From assembly GCA_016780695.1 (NCBI GenBank), contig JADHLK010000111.1, positions 1 through 5,255 of the forward strand: a DNA stretch of 5,255 nucleotides. The letters are read 5' to 3'. Positions 1 through 5,238 of this stretch are shown piece by piece. Numbering within the stretch: position 1 is the first letter of the stretch; every line of letters begins with the position of its first letter. The position numbers and the translations under genes were made by a program. This DNA comes from Alphaproteobacteria bacterium (lineage in GTDB: Bacteria > Pseudomonadota > Alphaproteobacteria > Puniceispirillales > Puniceispirillaceae). Under the pieces are notes generated by a model. That model made no database searches. It was not told where the DNA came from and saw only the letters and a program-made list of their open reading frames with translations.

Positions 1-95
1 TAAATCGGCACAGCGACCGCGTTGGTTGCGCTGTCTGCCCGGTAGCTACCTGCGTGCAGGACTTGTGTTTCTGGATGTTTTGACTGTGTCGGCAT
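1..95 (-). CDS. metY: O-acetylhomoserine sulfhydrylase-like, 5' part only
   Basis: Only the first 31 codons and two bases are present; the gene runs off the left edge. The start is the ATG whose complement lies at 93-95. It is preceded on the minus strand by a strong AGGGGG ribosome binding site (103-108) with a 7-nt spacer. The peptide has the N-terminal signature of Cys/Met-metabolism PLP enzymes: ETQVLHAG at residues 9-16 and AVAVPI at 26-31, with the cut codon beginning TA, so probably Tyr. In MetY proteins this lines up with the usual start, where the HAG motif is followed by a dozen residues and then AVPIYQTTSY. Family role: PLP-dependent replacement of the acetyl group of O-acetylhomoserine by sulfide, giving homocysteine, in the cytoplasm; full length is usually about 430 residues. 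The lysine that binds PLP is outside the window. A related cystathionine-gamma-synthase-type enzyme is the main alternative. It is divergent from the inositol dehydrogenase gene. Confidence 0.78.
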   Translation of the reverse strand, partial: MPTQSKHPETQVLHAGSYRADSATNAVAVPI

Positions 96-111
96 GATGG
101 GTCCCCCTGCT

Positions 112-160
112 AATAGTTATGGGTTGCGAATAGTTATGGGTTGCGAATAGTTGTGGGCCG
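112..160. repeat. 17-bp tandem repeat, about 2.9 copies
   Basis: Units at 112-128 and 129-145 are identical (AATAGTTATGGGTTGCG). A third, partial unit at 146-160 diverges after AATAGTTGTGGG. The array ends 4 bp before the metY ribosome binding site and so lies in the metY 5' leader. On the RNA each full unit carries AACCC, which could pair with the GGGGG of that binding site. Function unknown. Confidence 0.9.
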
Positions 161-201
161 TCTGATCTGATGGCTATATTCAGTTAAGCAGAATAAGAAA
201 A

Positions 202-260
202 TCCGCCTGCCTGCCAAGCTGAAACAGCCTGAACGGGCAGCTTTTTTCAGGCAAGGCAGA
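202..260 (-). promoter_or_regulatory. Structured metY leader with mutually exclusive pairings, candidate attenuator or pseudoknot
   Basis: Read on the minus strand, GCCTGAA (252-246) pairs with TTCAGGC (233-227) as a 7-bp stem. Its loop contains AAGCTG (243-238), which pairs with CAGCTT (221-216) downstream, giving an H-type pseudoknot with linkers of 2, 4 and 5 nt. An alternative stem, TCTGCCT (260-254) with AGGCGGA (208-202) extended by GCC/GGC (252-250 with 211-209), uses part of the first stem and so excludes it. That alternative is followed by TTTTCTTATT, as in an intrinsic terminator. The complementarity is read directly; folding and regulation are inferred. It does not match the SAM-II core as I know it. 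Confidence 0.3.
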
Positions 261-282
261 CAGCCAGCAGAATTTTTGCAGA

Positions 283-312
283 ATTATGCCTTTAGCTTGC
301 AAAATTTGTTCA
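283..312 (-). promoter_or_regulatory. Candidate sigma-70-type promoter for metY
   Basis: On the minus strand a CATAAT box (288-283, 5 of 6 matches to TATAAT) lies 18 bp downstream of TGAACA (312-307, 4 of 6 matches to TTGACA). Transcription would start near 276 and give metY a leader of about 180 nt that includes the structured region and the tandem repeat. This is a motif match only. Confidence 0.33.
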
Positions 313-326
313 CAGATTTTTGGCTT

Positions 327-344
327 GGCCCGGCGGGCTTTTTT
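327..344 (+). terminator. Short GC hairpin followed by six T, weak terminator candidate
   Basis: GCCC (328-331) and GGGC (335-338) enclose a 3-nt loop, with a possible G-T pair outside (327/339), and are followed by T at 339-344. The stem is shorter than in most intrinsic terminators. Placed 56 nt before the dehydrogenase start, it could only act as an attenuator or to limit transcription coming from the left. Confidence 0.22.
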
Positions 345-390
345 AGGCAAAGTCGCCGCAAGGGGCCAGAATAATGGGCCAGAAAAATAA

Positions 391-396
391 AGAGGG
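391..396 (+). promoter_or_regulatory. Ribosome binding site that sets the inositol dehydrogenase start
   Basis: AGAGGG ends 4 nt before the ATG at 401, and that ATG begins the protein exactly where the Rossmann strand of this family normally begins (MLRVGLLGAG). An upstream in-frame ATG at 374 also has an AGGGG (361-365) before it, but it would add nine polar residues not usual in the family. Confidence 0.6.
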
Positions 397-400
397 TGTG

Positions 401-1396
401 ATGCTGAGAGTTGGTCTGTTGGGCGCGGGGCGAATTGGCAAGGTGCACGCAAAAGCGATTGCTGGCGATCCGGACAGCCAGCTGGTCGCTATATCCGATG
501 CGCTGCCGGAAAATGCCGAACAGCTGGCCGCAGAATGCGGCATCGAGGCTAGAAGTTCACAGGCTATTCTGGAGGATGCCTCAGTTGATGCGGTGCTGAT
601 TGCCACCTCTACCAATACCCATTGTGATTTGATTGAGGCGGCCTGCGCTGCGGGCAAGGCGGTATTGTGTGAAAAGCCGGTTGATCTGGATCTGGCCCGC
701 GCCCGCATCTGTCTTGAGCGGGTGACCAAAACCGGCCAGCCAGTGATGATTGGCTTTAACCGGCGCTTTGATGCAAATTTCCAGGCGCTGAAAAAGGCGC
801 TGGAGGCGGGCGATATTGGCAAGGCGGAGATGCTGTCTGTCACCTCTTTTGATCCGGCCCCGCCGCCGATCAGCTATATCAAGGTCTCTGGCGGGATTTT
901 CCGCGATATGATGATCCATGATTTTGACATGGCTCATTTTATCATGGGCGATCTGCCGGTTCAGGTGATTGCTGCTGGCTCCTCTCTTGTTGACCCGCAA
1001 ATAGGGGAGGCCGGTGATCTGGATACGGCGATTGTCACCCTGATCTATGCAGATGGGCGGCTGGCGGTGATCCGTAATTCGCGGCGTGCCGCCTATGGCT
1101 ATGACCAGCGCCTTGAGCTGCTTGGCTCGGACGGGTTGCTGCAGGCTGAGAATATCCTTGAGAATAGTCTGGTTACCGCCACCCGCGCCGGGGTGGTCTC
1201 GGCCAAGCCGACTTGGTTTTTTCTGGAACGCTATATGGCTGCCTATCAGACCGAATGGGCCGCCTTTGTCGCCGCGCTGAAAAGCGGTGCGCCGATGCCG
1301 GTTACGCTGGCAGATGGGGTGGCGGCCCTGACATTAGCCGAAGCGGCGGCCCGTTCGGTTGCCAGCGGCCAGCCGGTTTCCCTGATAGAGATTTAA
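401..1396 (+). CDS. iolG: Inositol 2-dehydrogenase-type oxidoreductase (Gfo/Idh/MocA family)
   Basis: A 331-residue protein of the usual length for IolG/IdhA. Such enzymes oxidise myo-inositol to 2-keto-myo-inositol with NAD in the cytoplasm, the first step of inositol catabolism. The N-terminal Rossmann fold shows GAGRIG (residues 8-13). The family EKP motif follows at 91-93, with Lys92 as the likely catalytic lysine. The C-terminal domain has GGIFRDMMIHD (164-174), whose Asp169 and His173 match the Asp/His pair of Bacillus inositol dehydrogenase (Lys97, Asp172, His176 there, from memory). NSRRAAYGYDQRLELLGSDG (226-245) and the FFLERYMAAYQTEWAAF stretch (273-289) are typical of inositol dehydrogenases. 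No other iol gene is next to it, so the substrate could instead be a related polyol such as scyllo-inositol. It stands alone between divergent metY and a convergent SDR gene. The start at 401 is preferred over 374. Confidence 0.85.
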   Translation: MLRVGLLGAGRIGKVHAKAIAGDPDSQLVAISDALPENAEQLAAECGIEARSSQAILEDASVDAVLIATSTNTHCDLIEAACAAGKAVLCEKPVDLDLARARICLERVTKTGQPVMIGFNRRFDANFQALKKALEAGDIGKAEMLSVTSFDPAPPPISYIKVSGGIFRDMMIHDFDMAHFIMGDLPVQVIAAGSSLVDPQIGEAGDLDTAIVTLIYADGRLAVIRNSRRAAYGYDQRLELLGSDGLLQAENILENSLVTATRAGVVSAKPTWFFLERYMAAYQTEWAAFVAALKSGAPMPVTLADGVAALTLAEAAARSVASGQPVSLIEI

Positions 1397-1444
1397 GGGG
1401 ATTGAAAGATAACCCGGTAACGAACCAAGCCCGGTAGTTAAGGC

Positions 1445-1476
1445 AGCGGGCAAGAGGGTGAGGCAGACAGCCCGCT
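1445..1476. terminator. Hairpin in the convergent gap, possible bidirectional terminator
   Basis: AGCGGGC (1445-1451) and GCCCGCT (1470-1476) form a perfect 7-bp GC-rich stem with an 18-nt loop, between the ends of the converging inositol dehydrogenase and SDR genes. The right arm touches the SDR stop codon. Neither strand has a proper T run after it, so it may act with Rho or only protect the RNA ends. The arms are certain, the function is not. Confidence 0.35.
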
Positions 1477-2243
1477 TAGCTGGTGCTGCGGCTGATCGCC
1501 AGCTGCGCTGCGCCCATACCGCCATCTGCGATAACATCCACCCCGTTCATCCAGCCCGCCCCCTCAGAGAGCAGGAAGCAGACCAGCGCGGCGATTTCCT
1601 CTGGCTTGCCGGGGCGGCCCACCCGTTCCAGATTGGTGCGGGTCTGCTCGCCGAACGCATCCAGAAATGCGCCCAGAATCCCGGTTTCAACAGCCGAGGG
1701 GCTGACGCTGACAAAGCGGGTCTTGCCCAGATAGGCGGCGGCCTGCAGCTGCGACCAATAGATAATCGCCTGTTTGGATATCTGATAGGCGCGCGGCGGG
1801 GCCAGCCCCTCGCCAGCTATCCAATCGCTGAGGGCATCTGGCGGACAGGCCAGCACCGCCTCCAGCTGCGCCAGATTATCCTGCCAGCCAAAGCCCGCTT
1901 TTGAGGCCAAAGTGATAACTGCCTTTGGCGGGTTGGCCGGGCGGGCCAAAAACTCGCGGGTAAAGGCGATGGTGCCATGGGTATTGATGGCCAGACACTG
2001 GGCAGCATTATCGCCGCGCGGCGGGATACCGGCAATGTTGCACAGCCCGTCAAAAGCTCCGTCAGCTGCGGCAACCGCGCTGGTGATAGAGGCGGGATCG
2101 GATAAATCCAGCTTTATCCATTGGCCAGCGCTGCTATCCGGTTCAGCGATATCAAATATGGTAATTTCATGGCCGTTTTCAGAGAGTTGCCGCACCGTTT
2201 CAGCTCCGATGCCTGTCGCTCCGCCTGTTACCGCTATCCGCAT
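1476..2243 (-). CDS. NAD-type short-chain dehydrogenase/reductase, coniferyl-alcohol / 3-alpha-hydroxysteroid dehydrogenase-like
   Basis: A 255-residue classical SDR. TGGATGIG (residues 6-13) is the dinucleotide-binding motif, and Asp31 at the end of the second strand favours NAD(H) over NADP(H). NIAG (69-72) is the NNAG-type structural motif. Asn87, Ser114, Tyr153 and Lys157 (the latter two in YQISK) complete the catalytic tetrad. The stretch at about 120-150 between Ser and Tyr is longer than in most SDRs. Together with DGLCNIAG, YWSQLQA and WMNGVDVIADGG it recalls coniferyl-alcohol dehydrogenase (CalA) and Comamonas 3-alpha-hydroxysteroid dehydrogenase, as I remember those sequences. The usual PG after the sixth strand is PS here (SPSAVETGIL, 181-190). 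It probably oxidises an alcohol to an aldehyde or ketone in the cytoplasm; the substrate cannot be read from sequence. The start has a GAGAGGA ribosome binding site (2251-2257, minus) with a 7-nt spacer. It is divergent from the sulfatase gene. Confidence 0.88.
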   Translation of the reverse strand: MRIAVTGGATGIGAETVRQLSENGHEITIFDIAEPDSSAGQWIKLDLSDPASITSAVAAADGAFDGLCNIAGIPPRGDNAAQCLAINTHGTIAFTREFLARPANPPKAVITLASKAGFGWQDNLAQLEAVLACPPDALSDWIAGEGLAPPRAYQISKQAIIYWSQLQAAAYLGKTRFVSVSPSAVETGILGAFLDAFGEQTRTNLERVGRPGKPEEIAALVCFLLSEGAGWMNGVDVIADGGMGAAQLAISRSTS

Positions 2244-2443
2244 GGCTTTATCCTCTCTTGCTTGATATGGCTGGTTGGCAGAACCTAGCGGAAAAACAGG
2301 GCGGTGAAAAGCCGCGCTTTTTGCTGGCGGCGGGTGCGGCGGAGGCGATGCAGTTTTTGGCTTTCAGGCTCTTGTCATGCAAGGGCAGGTCAGGCATTGT
2401 TCGTCAAGTTGCGTGTGCGTTAATAGGGCAAAAGGGTCGGGGG
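2244..2443. other. Divergent intergenic region between SDR and sulfatase genes
   Basis: This 200-bp stretch holds the SDR ribosome binding site (2251-2257, minus) and must contain the promoters of both genes. A short dyad, AAAAGC (2307-2312) and GCTTTT (2316-2321) around CGC, is a possible operator. A weak plus-strand promoter, TTGTTC (2397-2402) and TAATAG (2421-2426) 18 bp apart, would place the sulfatase transcript start only about 10 nt before its ATG. Although the sulfatase frame stays open back to a TTG at 2258, the translation of this part shows no family resemblance. Confidence 0.45.
2431..2436 (+). promoter_or_regulatory. Ribosome binding site that sets the sulfatase start
   Basis: AAAGGG lies 7 nt before the ATG at 2444. 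That ATG starts MAKNILFIMFDQ, the first strand and first metal ligand of the sulfatase fold, as expected for family members without a signal peptide. No comparable site precedes the in-frame TTG at 2258. Confidence 0.6.
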
Positions 2444-4108
2444 ATGGCCAAGAATATTCTTTTCATCATGTTTGATCAGCTGCGCTTTGATTATCTCAGC
2501 TGTGCCGGGCATCCGCATCTGGAAACGCCGAATATGGATTGGTTGGCCAGCCAGGGGGTGCGGTTCAGCCGGGCTTATGTGCAATCTCCGGTATGCGGAG
2601 CCAGCCGGATGTGCTTTTACACTGGCCGTTATATGGACAGTCATGGGGCCAGTTGGAACGGGATTCCGCTAAAAGTGGGAGAGCTCACGCTGGGCGATCA
2701 TCTGCGCGCTGCCGGGATGGATGCGCTGCTGCTGGGTAAAACGCATATGCGTGTTGATCACAAGGGGATGGCGCGCCTTGGTCTGGCCCCTGATGGGATT
2801 ATCGGGGCGCGGCTGGCAGAATGTGGCTTTGACCTTGTTAAGCGAGATGACGGGCTCTGGGCGATGGGGCCAGATGGCAATTATGATCCGGGCAGCTCTG
2901 CCTATATGGATTATCTCTGGCAACAGGGCTATGACGGGGAAAATCCCTGGCATGATTATGCCAATTCCGGCATTGATGAGGCAGGGAATATCGCCTCTGG
3001 CTGGGCCTATAAAAATGCCCGCCTGCCAGCCAATATCCGCGAGGAGGATTCCGAAACCCCCTGGTTGACCACCGAGGTAATAAATTTTCTGGAGGAACGG
3101 CGCGGCCAGCCGGATGCCCAGCCCTTCTTGTGCCATCTCTCTTATATCAAGCCGCACTGGCCTTATATTGTGCCTGCCCCTTATCATGATATGTATGGGC
3201 CGAACAGCTATCTGCCAGTGGTGCGTGATGCGGCTGAGCTGGAAGACCCGCATCCGATTTATGCTGCTTTTGCCAATAATGTGATCGGCCAGGCGTTCCG
3301 GCAGGATAAGGTGCGCGATGAGGTGCTGGGTGCCTATATGGGGCTGATCAAGCAATGTGATGACCAGATGGGCCGCCTGTTCACCTATCTGCGAGAGTCC
3401 GGCCAAATGGAGGAGACCATCATCGTTATCACCTCTGACCATGGGGATTATATGGGGGATCACTGGCTGGGGGAAAAAGATTTGTTCCATGAGCCGTCGG
3501 TCAAGGTGCCGCTGATTATCTATGACCCCTCGGCGGCGGCCGATGCCAGCCGTGGCACGGTCTGTGACGCGCTGGTGGAATCGATTGATCTGGCTGCGAC
3601 CTTTGTTGAGATGGCAGGCGGCGAGCTGGCAGATGAACATCTCGAAGGCCGCTCGCTGATGCCCTTCTTGCGCGGTGAGACACCAGAGGATTGGCGCGAT
3701 TTTGTGATCAGCGAATATGATTATTCGATGACTGTGCTGTCAGACCGGCTGGGCGTATCTGCCAAACAGGCACGCCTGTTCATGGTTGCAGATAAACGCT
3801 GGAAATTCATGCACGCAGAGGGTGGCTTCCGGCCGATGCTGTTTGATATGGAAAATGACCCGGATGAGCTGCGGGATTTGGGGGCTGATCCCTCTTATGC
3901 AGAAGTGGTCGCTGAATGTTATGACAAGCTGCATAGCTGGGCCCGCCGCACCAGCCAGCGCACAACCCTGTCAACAGCAGAAATTATTGCCAAGCGCGGG
4001 GCGTCTCGCCGCCGTGGTATAACGCTGGGGGTGGTTGATGACACAGATATCAAAGATGATCTGCTGGTCAAATATCAGGGCCCGGCGCGGCAGAACCATC
4101 TGAAATAA
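2444..4108 (+). CDS. Formylglycine-type sulfatase (alkaline phosphatase superfamily)
   Basis: A 554-residue cytoplasmic hydrolase with no signal peptide. Asp11-Gln12 at the end of the first strand, Asp332-His333 (TSDHGD) and Cys51 form the expected metal site. Cys51 lies in CGASR, the C-x-(P/A)-S-R signal for oxidation to formylglycine, followed by TGR (60-62); Arg55 supports it. Lys99 and His101 (GKTH), His238 (KPHWP) and Lys345 are the substrate-sulfate ligands of sulfatases. The layout, including Asp-Gln and the late FDMENDPDELRDLG block (467-480), resembles phosphonate monoester hydrolases and choline sulfatases, but GKxH favours a sulfate ester over a phosphonate. Residues from about 505 form a tail with a basic patch (KRGASRRRG, 517-525) that is longer than I expect for phosphonate monoester hydrolases. 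No formylglycine-generating enzyme or transporter is in the window. The substrate is unknown; the adjacent SDR and inositol dehydrogenase only hint at a sulfated alcohol or polyol. Confidence 0.9.
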   Translation: MAKNILFIMFDQLRFDYLSCAGHPHLETPNMDWLASQGVRFSRAYVQSPVCGASRMCFYTGRYMDSHGASWNGIPLKVGELTLGDHLRAAGMDALLLGKTHMRVDHKGMARLGLAPDGIIGARLAECGFDLVKRDDGLWAMGPDGNYDPGSSAYMDYLWQQGYDGENPWHDYANSGIDEAGNIASGWAYKNARLPANIREEDSETPWLTTEVINFLEERRGQPDAQPFLCHLSYIKPHWPYIVPAPYHDMYGPNSYLPVVRDAAELEDPHPIYAAFANNVIGQAFRQDKVRDEVLGAYMGLIKQCDDQMGRLFTYLRESGQMEETIIVITSDHGDYMGDHWLGEKDLFHEPSVKVPLIIYDPSAAADASRGTVCDALVESIDLAATFVEMAGGELADEHLEGRSLMPFLRGETPEDWRDFVISEYDYSMTVLSDRLGVSAKQARLFMVADKRWKFMHAEGGFRPMLFDMENDPDELRDLGADPSYAEVVAECYDKLHSWARRTSQRTTLSTAEIIAKRGASRRRGITLGVVDDTDIKDDLLVKYQGPARQNHLK

Positions 4109-4128
4109 CATTTTATTATTTTTATAAT
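4100..4128 (+). promoter_or_regulatory. Candidate promoter for the persulfide dioxygenase gene
   Basis: A perfect TATAAT (4123-4128) lies 17 bp after CTGAAA (4100-4105, 4 of 6 matches to TTGACA). The -35 box overlaps the last codons and stop of the sulfatase gene. The start of transcription would fall at about 4135, inside the palindrome that follows. AT-rich DNA can give chance -10 matches, hence moderate confidence. Confidence 0.42.
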
Positions 4129-4129
4129 A

Positions 4130-4151
4130 TTTTTCAACAATCGTTGAAAAA
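4130..4151. promoter_or_regulatory. Perfect 9-bp inverted repeat over the predicted start of transcription, operator candidate
   Basis: TTTTTCAAC (4130-4138) and GTTGAAAAA (4143-4151) surround AATC. No T run follows the right arm on either strand, so it is not a normal intrinsic terminator for the sulfatase gene. Its place directly after the TATAAT box suits a repressor site. Persulfide dioxygenase genes in alphaproteobacteria are often under ArsR-type sulfide/persulfide sensors (BigR, SqrR). The spacing here (TTTC-N10-GAAA) differs from the ATTC-N8-GAAT I recall for SqrR. Confidence 0.45.
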
Positions 4152-4318
4152 GACAGCTATATCGAAGGATGGCAAAGGGTGCGACAAAAGCTGGCAGGAA
4201 CCTTCTTGTTGGTTGTCAAGCCAGCCGGGCTGTTACATTATGAGGGTGAAGGGTTATTATCCGGGCCGGGCTTGCGATCAGCGGGCCGGTCAGCGGCAAG
4301 GCAAGATGGGAGGAAAAA
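4152..4318 (+). other. Long leader before the persulfide dioxygenase gene
   Basis: No credible gene lies in these 167 bases. A nested stem is visible: GCTGGC (4190-4195) with GCCAGC (4220-4225), and inside it AACC (4199-4202) with GGTT (4211-4214). A competing small hairpin, CAGC (4222-4225) with GCTG (4229-4232), uses the same right arm. A strong ribosome binding site, GGGAGG (4308-4313), lies 5 nt before the ATG at 4319. The leader could be regulatory or simply untranslated. Confidence 0.35.
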
Positions 4319-5236
4319 ATGTCATCAGACCAGTCAGGCACGCCAGAGGTGATCCGTCCAGAAGTGACCCGCCCAGAGGTAACCGGGTTCTTTGATCCGG
4401 CGACCAACACCATCAGCTATGTGGTTGCTGACCCGGAGAGCGCGGCCTGTGCGATTATCGATTCGGTGCTGGATTTTGACTATGCCTCTGGCGCGGTCAG
4501 CTATCAGCAGGCCGATCAAATCATTGATTATGTGACCACCAATAAGCTGACTACAGAATGGCTAATTGAAAACCATGTGCACGCGGATCACCTCTCAGCT
4601 GCCCCCTATCTTCAGGAAAAGCTGGGCGGCAAGATTGGCATTTCGCGGGATATTGCCAGCGTTCAGGATATTTTTGGCAAAGTGTTTAATGCCGGCACCG
4701 AATTTCAGCGCGATGGCAGCCAATTTGACCAGCTGTTTGAGGACGCAGATCGCTATCAGATAGGTAATTTGACTGGTCAGGCTATCCATGTGCCGGGGCA
4801 TACGCCTGCTTGTATGGCGCATCTTATCGGGGATGCGGTGTTTGTCGGTGATACGCTGTTTATGCCGGATGGCGGCACCGCGCGGGCAGATTTCCCCGGC
4901 GGCGATGCCCGTCTCCTCTACCGGTCTATCCAGCGTATTCTGGCCTTGCCGGATGCGACCCGCTTGTTTGTTTGCCATGATTACGGGCCGGGCGGGCGCG
5001 ATTTTGCCTGGGAAACAACTGTTGGCGCGCAAAAGGCAGACAATATTCATATTGGCGGTGGCACTTCTGAGGATGAATTTGTTGCGATGCGTACCAAGCG
5101 GGATTCTGAGCTGGGGATGCCCAAGCTGATTATGCCCTCTATTCAGGTGAATATGCGGGCAGGCCATATGCCGCCTGCCGAAGAAAATGGGGATATTTAT
5201 TTCAAAGTGCCGGTATCCGGGTTGCGTGGAGAGTGA
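4319..5236 (+). CDS. Persulfide dioxygenase-type MBL-fold protein (ETHE1/Blh-like)
   Basis: A 305-residue metallo-beta-lactamase-fold protein. The HxHxDH motif is at residues 86-91 (HVHADH), followed by His161 in VPGHTPAC, Asp178 in FVGDTLF and His220 in FVCHDY. His86, His161 and Asp178 correspond to the mononuclear iron ligands of ETHE1 (His79, His135, Asp154, from memory). GTARADFPGGDARLLYRSI (186-204), WETTVGAQKADN (231-242) and PSIQVNMRAG (273-282) are typical of the Blh/type II persulfide dioxygenases of proteobacterial bigR operons. Expected reaction: glutathione persulfide + O2 + water to glutathione + sulfite, in the cytoplasm, for sulfide detoxification. The N-terminus carries three PEV(I/T)(R/G) repeats (residues 9-23) before the usual GFFDPATNTISYVVADP start. 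The ATG at 4319 has GGGAGG 5 nt upstream. The next gene begins 2 nt after the stop, so the two are probably co-transcribed. No bigR gene is next to it in the window. Confidence 0.88.
   Translation: MSSDQSGTPEVIRPEVTRPEVTGFFDPATNTISYVVADPESAACAIIDSVLDFDYASGAVSYQQADQIIDYVTTNKLTTEWLIENHVHADHLSAAPYLQEKLGGKIGISRDIASVQDIFGKVFNAGTEFQRDGSQFDQLFEDADRYQIGNLTGQAIHVPGHTPACMAHLIGDAVFVGDTLFMPDGGTARADFPGGDARLLYRSIQRILALPDATRLFVCHDYGPGGRDFAWETTVGAQKADNIHIGGGTSEDEFVAMRTKRDSELGMPKLIMPSIQVNMRAGHMPPAEENGDIYFKVPVSGLRGE
4343..4387 (+). repeat. 15-bp in-frame tandem repeat, three copies, in the persulfide dioxygenase N-terminus
   Basis: Units at 4343-4357, 4358-4372 and 4373-4387 encode PEVIR, PEVTR and PEVTG. Their DNA differs at a few positions, so they are no longer identical. 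They precede the conserved fold and add a short charged, proline-containing tail. Confidence 0.88.
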
Positions 5237-5238
5237 GG

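Larger units (their letters stand above)
96..400. other. Divergent intergenic control region between metY and the inositol dehydrogenase gene
   Basis: This 305-bp stretch has no credible gene. From left to right it holds the metY ribosome binding site (103-108, minus), a 17-bp tandem repeat (112-160), a TATATT box at 175-180 that could be a weak plus-strand -10 element (TTGTGG at 151-156, 18-bp spacer), and a minus-strand leader region rich in alternative pairings (202-260). Further right are a candidate metY promoter (283-312), a short GC hairpin with a T run (327-344) and the ribosome binding site of the dehydrogenase gene (391-396). Transcription from 175-180 would give the plus-strand gene a leader of more than 200 nt. 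No strong plus-strand promoter is visible. Confidence 0.6.

Noticed and set aside
202..305. SAM-II or SAM-V riboswitch before metY
   Set aside because: Fragments such as TTGCAAGC and GCTAAA occur on the minus strand (near 292-303), but the upstream arm needed for the P1 stem is missing and they overlap the candidate promoter. A covariance-model search would settle it.
180..452. Minus-strand ORF of 90 codons over the intergenic region
   Set aside because: It overlaps the start of the inositol dehydrogenase gene, shows no recognisable domain, and would lie across the candidate metY promoter and leader.
1401..1438. Repeated CCCGGTA (two copies) just after the inositol dehydrogenase gene
   Set aside because: Only 7 bases shared, in a 79-bp gap between convergent genes; too short to call a repeat or site.
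2258..2443. N-terminal extension of the sulfatase from a TTG at 2258
   Set aside because: No ribosome binding site, no signal peptide pattern and no family similarity; the ATG at 2444 fits the sulfatase fold start.
2669..3640. Long minus-strand ORF of 323 codons inside the sulfatase gene
   Set aside because: It is the antisense shadow of a well-supported gene, with a composition rich in Ile, His and Arg and no family motif.
4130..4151. Intrinsic terminator of the sulfatase gene
   Set aside because: The hairpin is AT-rich and no T run follows it on either strand.
4169..4243. 24-codon ORF (MAKGATKAGR...) in the persulfide dioxygenase leader, possible leader peptide
   Set aside because: The only purine-rich stretch (GAAGG) touches the ATG with no spacer, so translation is unlikely; nothing in the peptide suggests attenuation.
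4144..4395. 83-codon plus-strand ORF before and overlapping the persulfide dioxygenase
   Set aside because: TTG start inside the palindrome, no ribosome binding site, and overlap with the repeat-coding N-terminus of the real gene in another frame.
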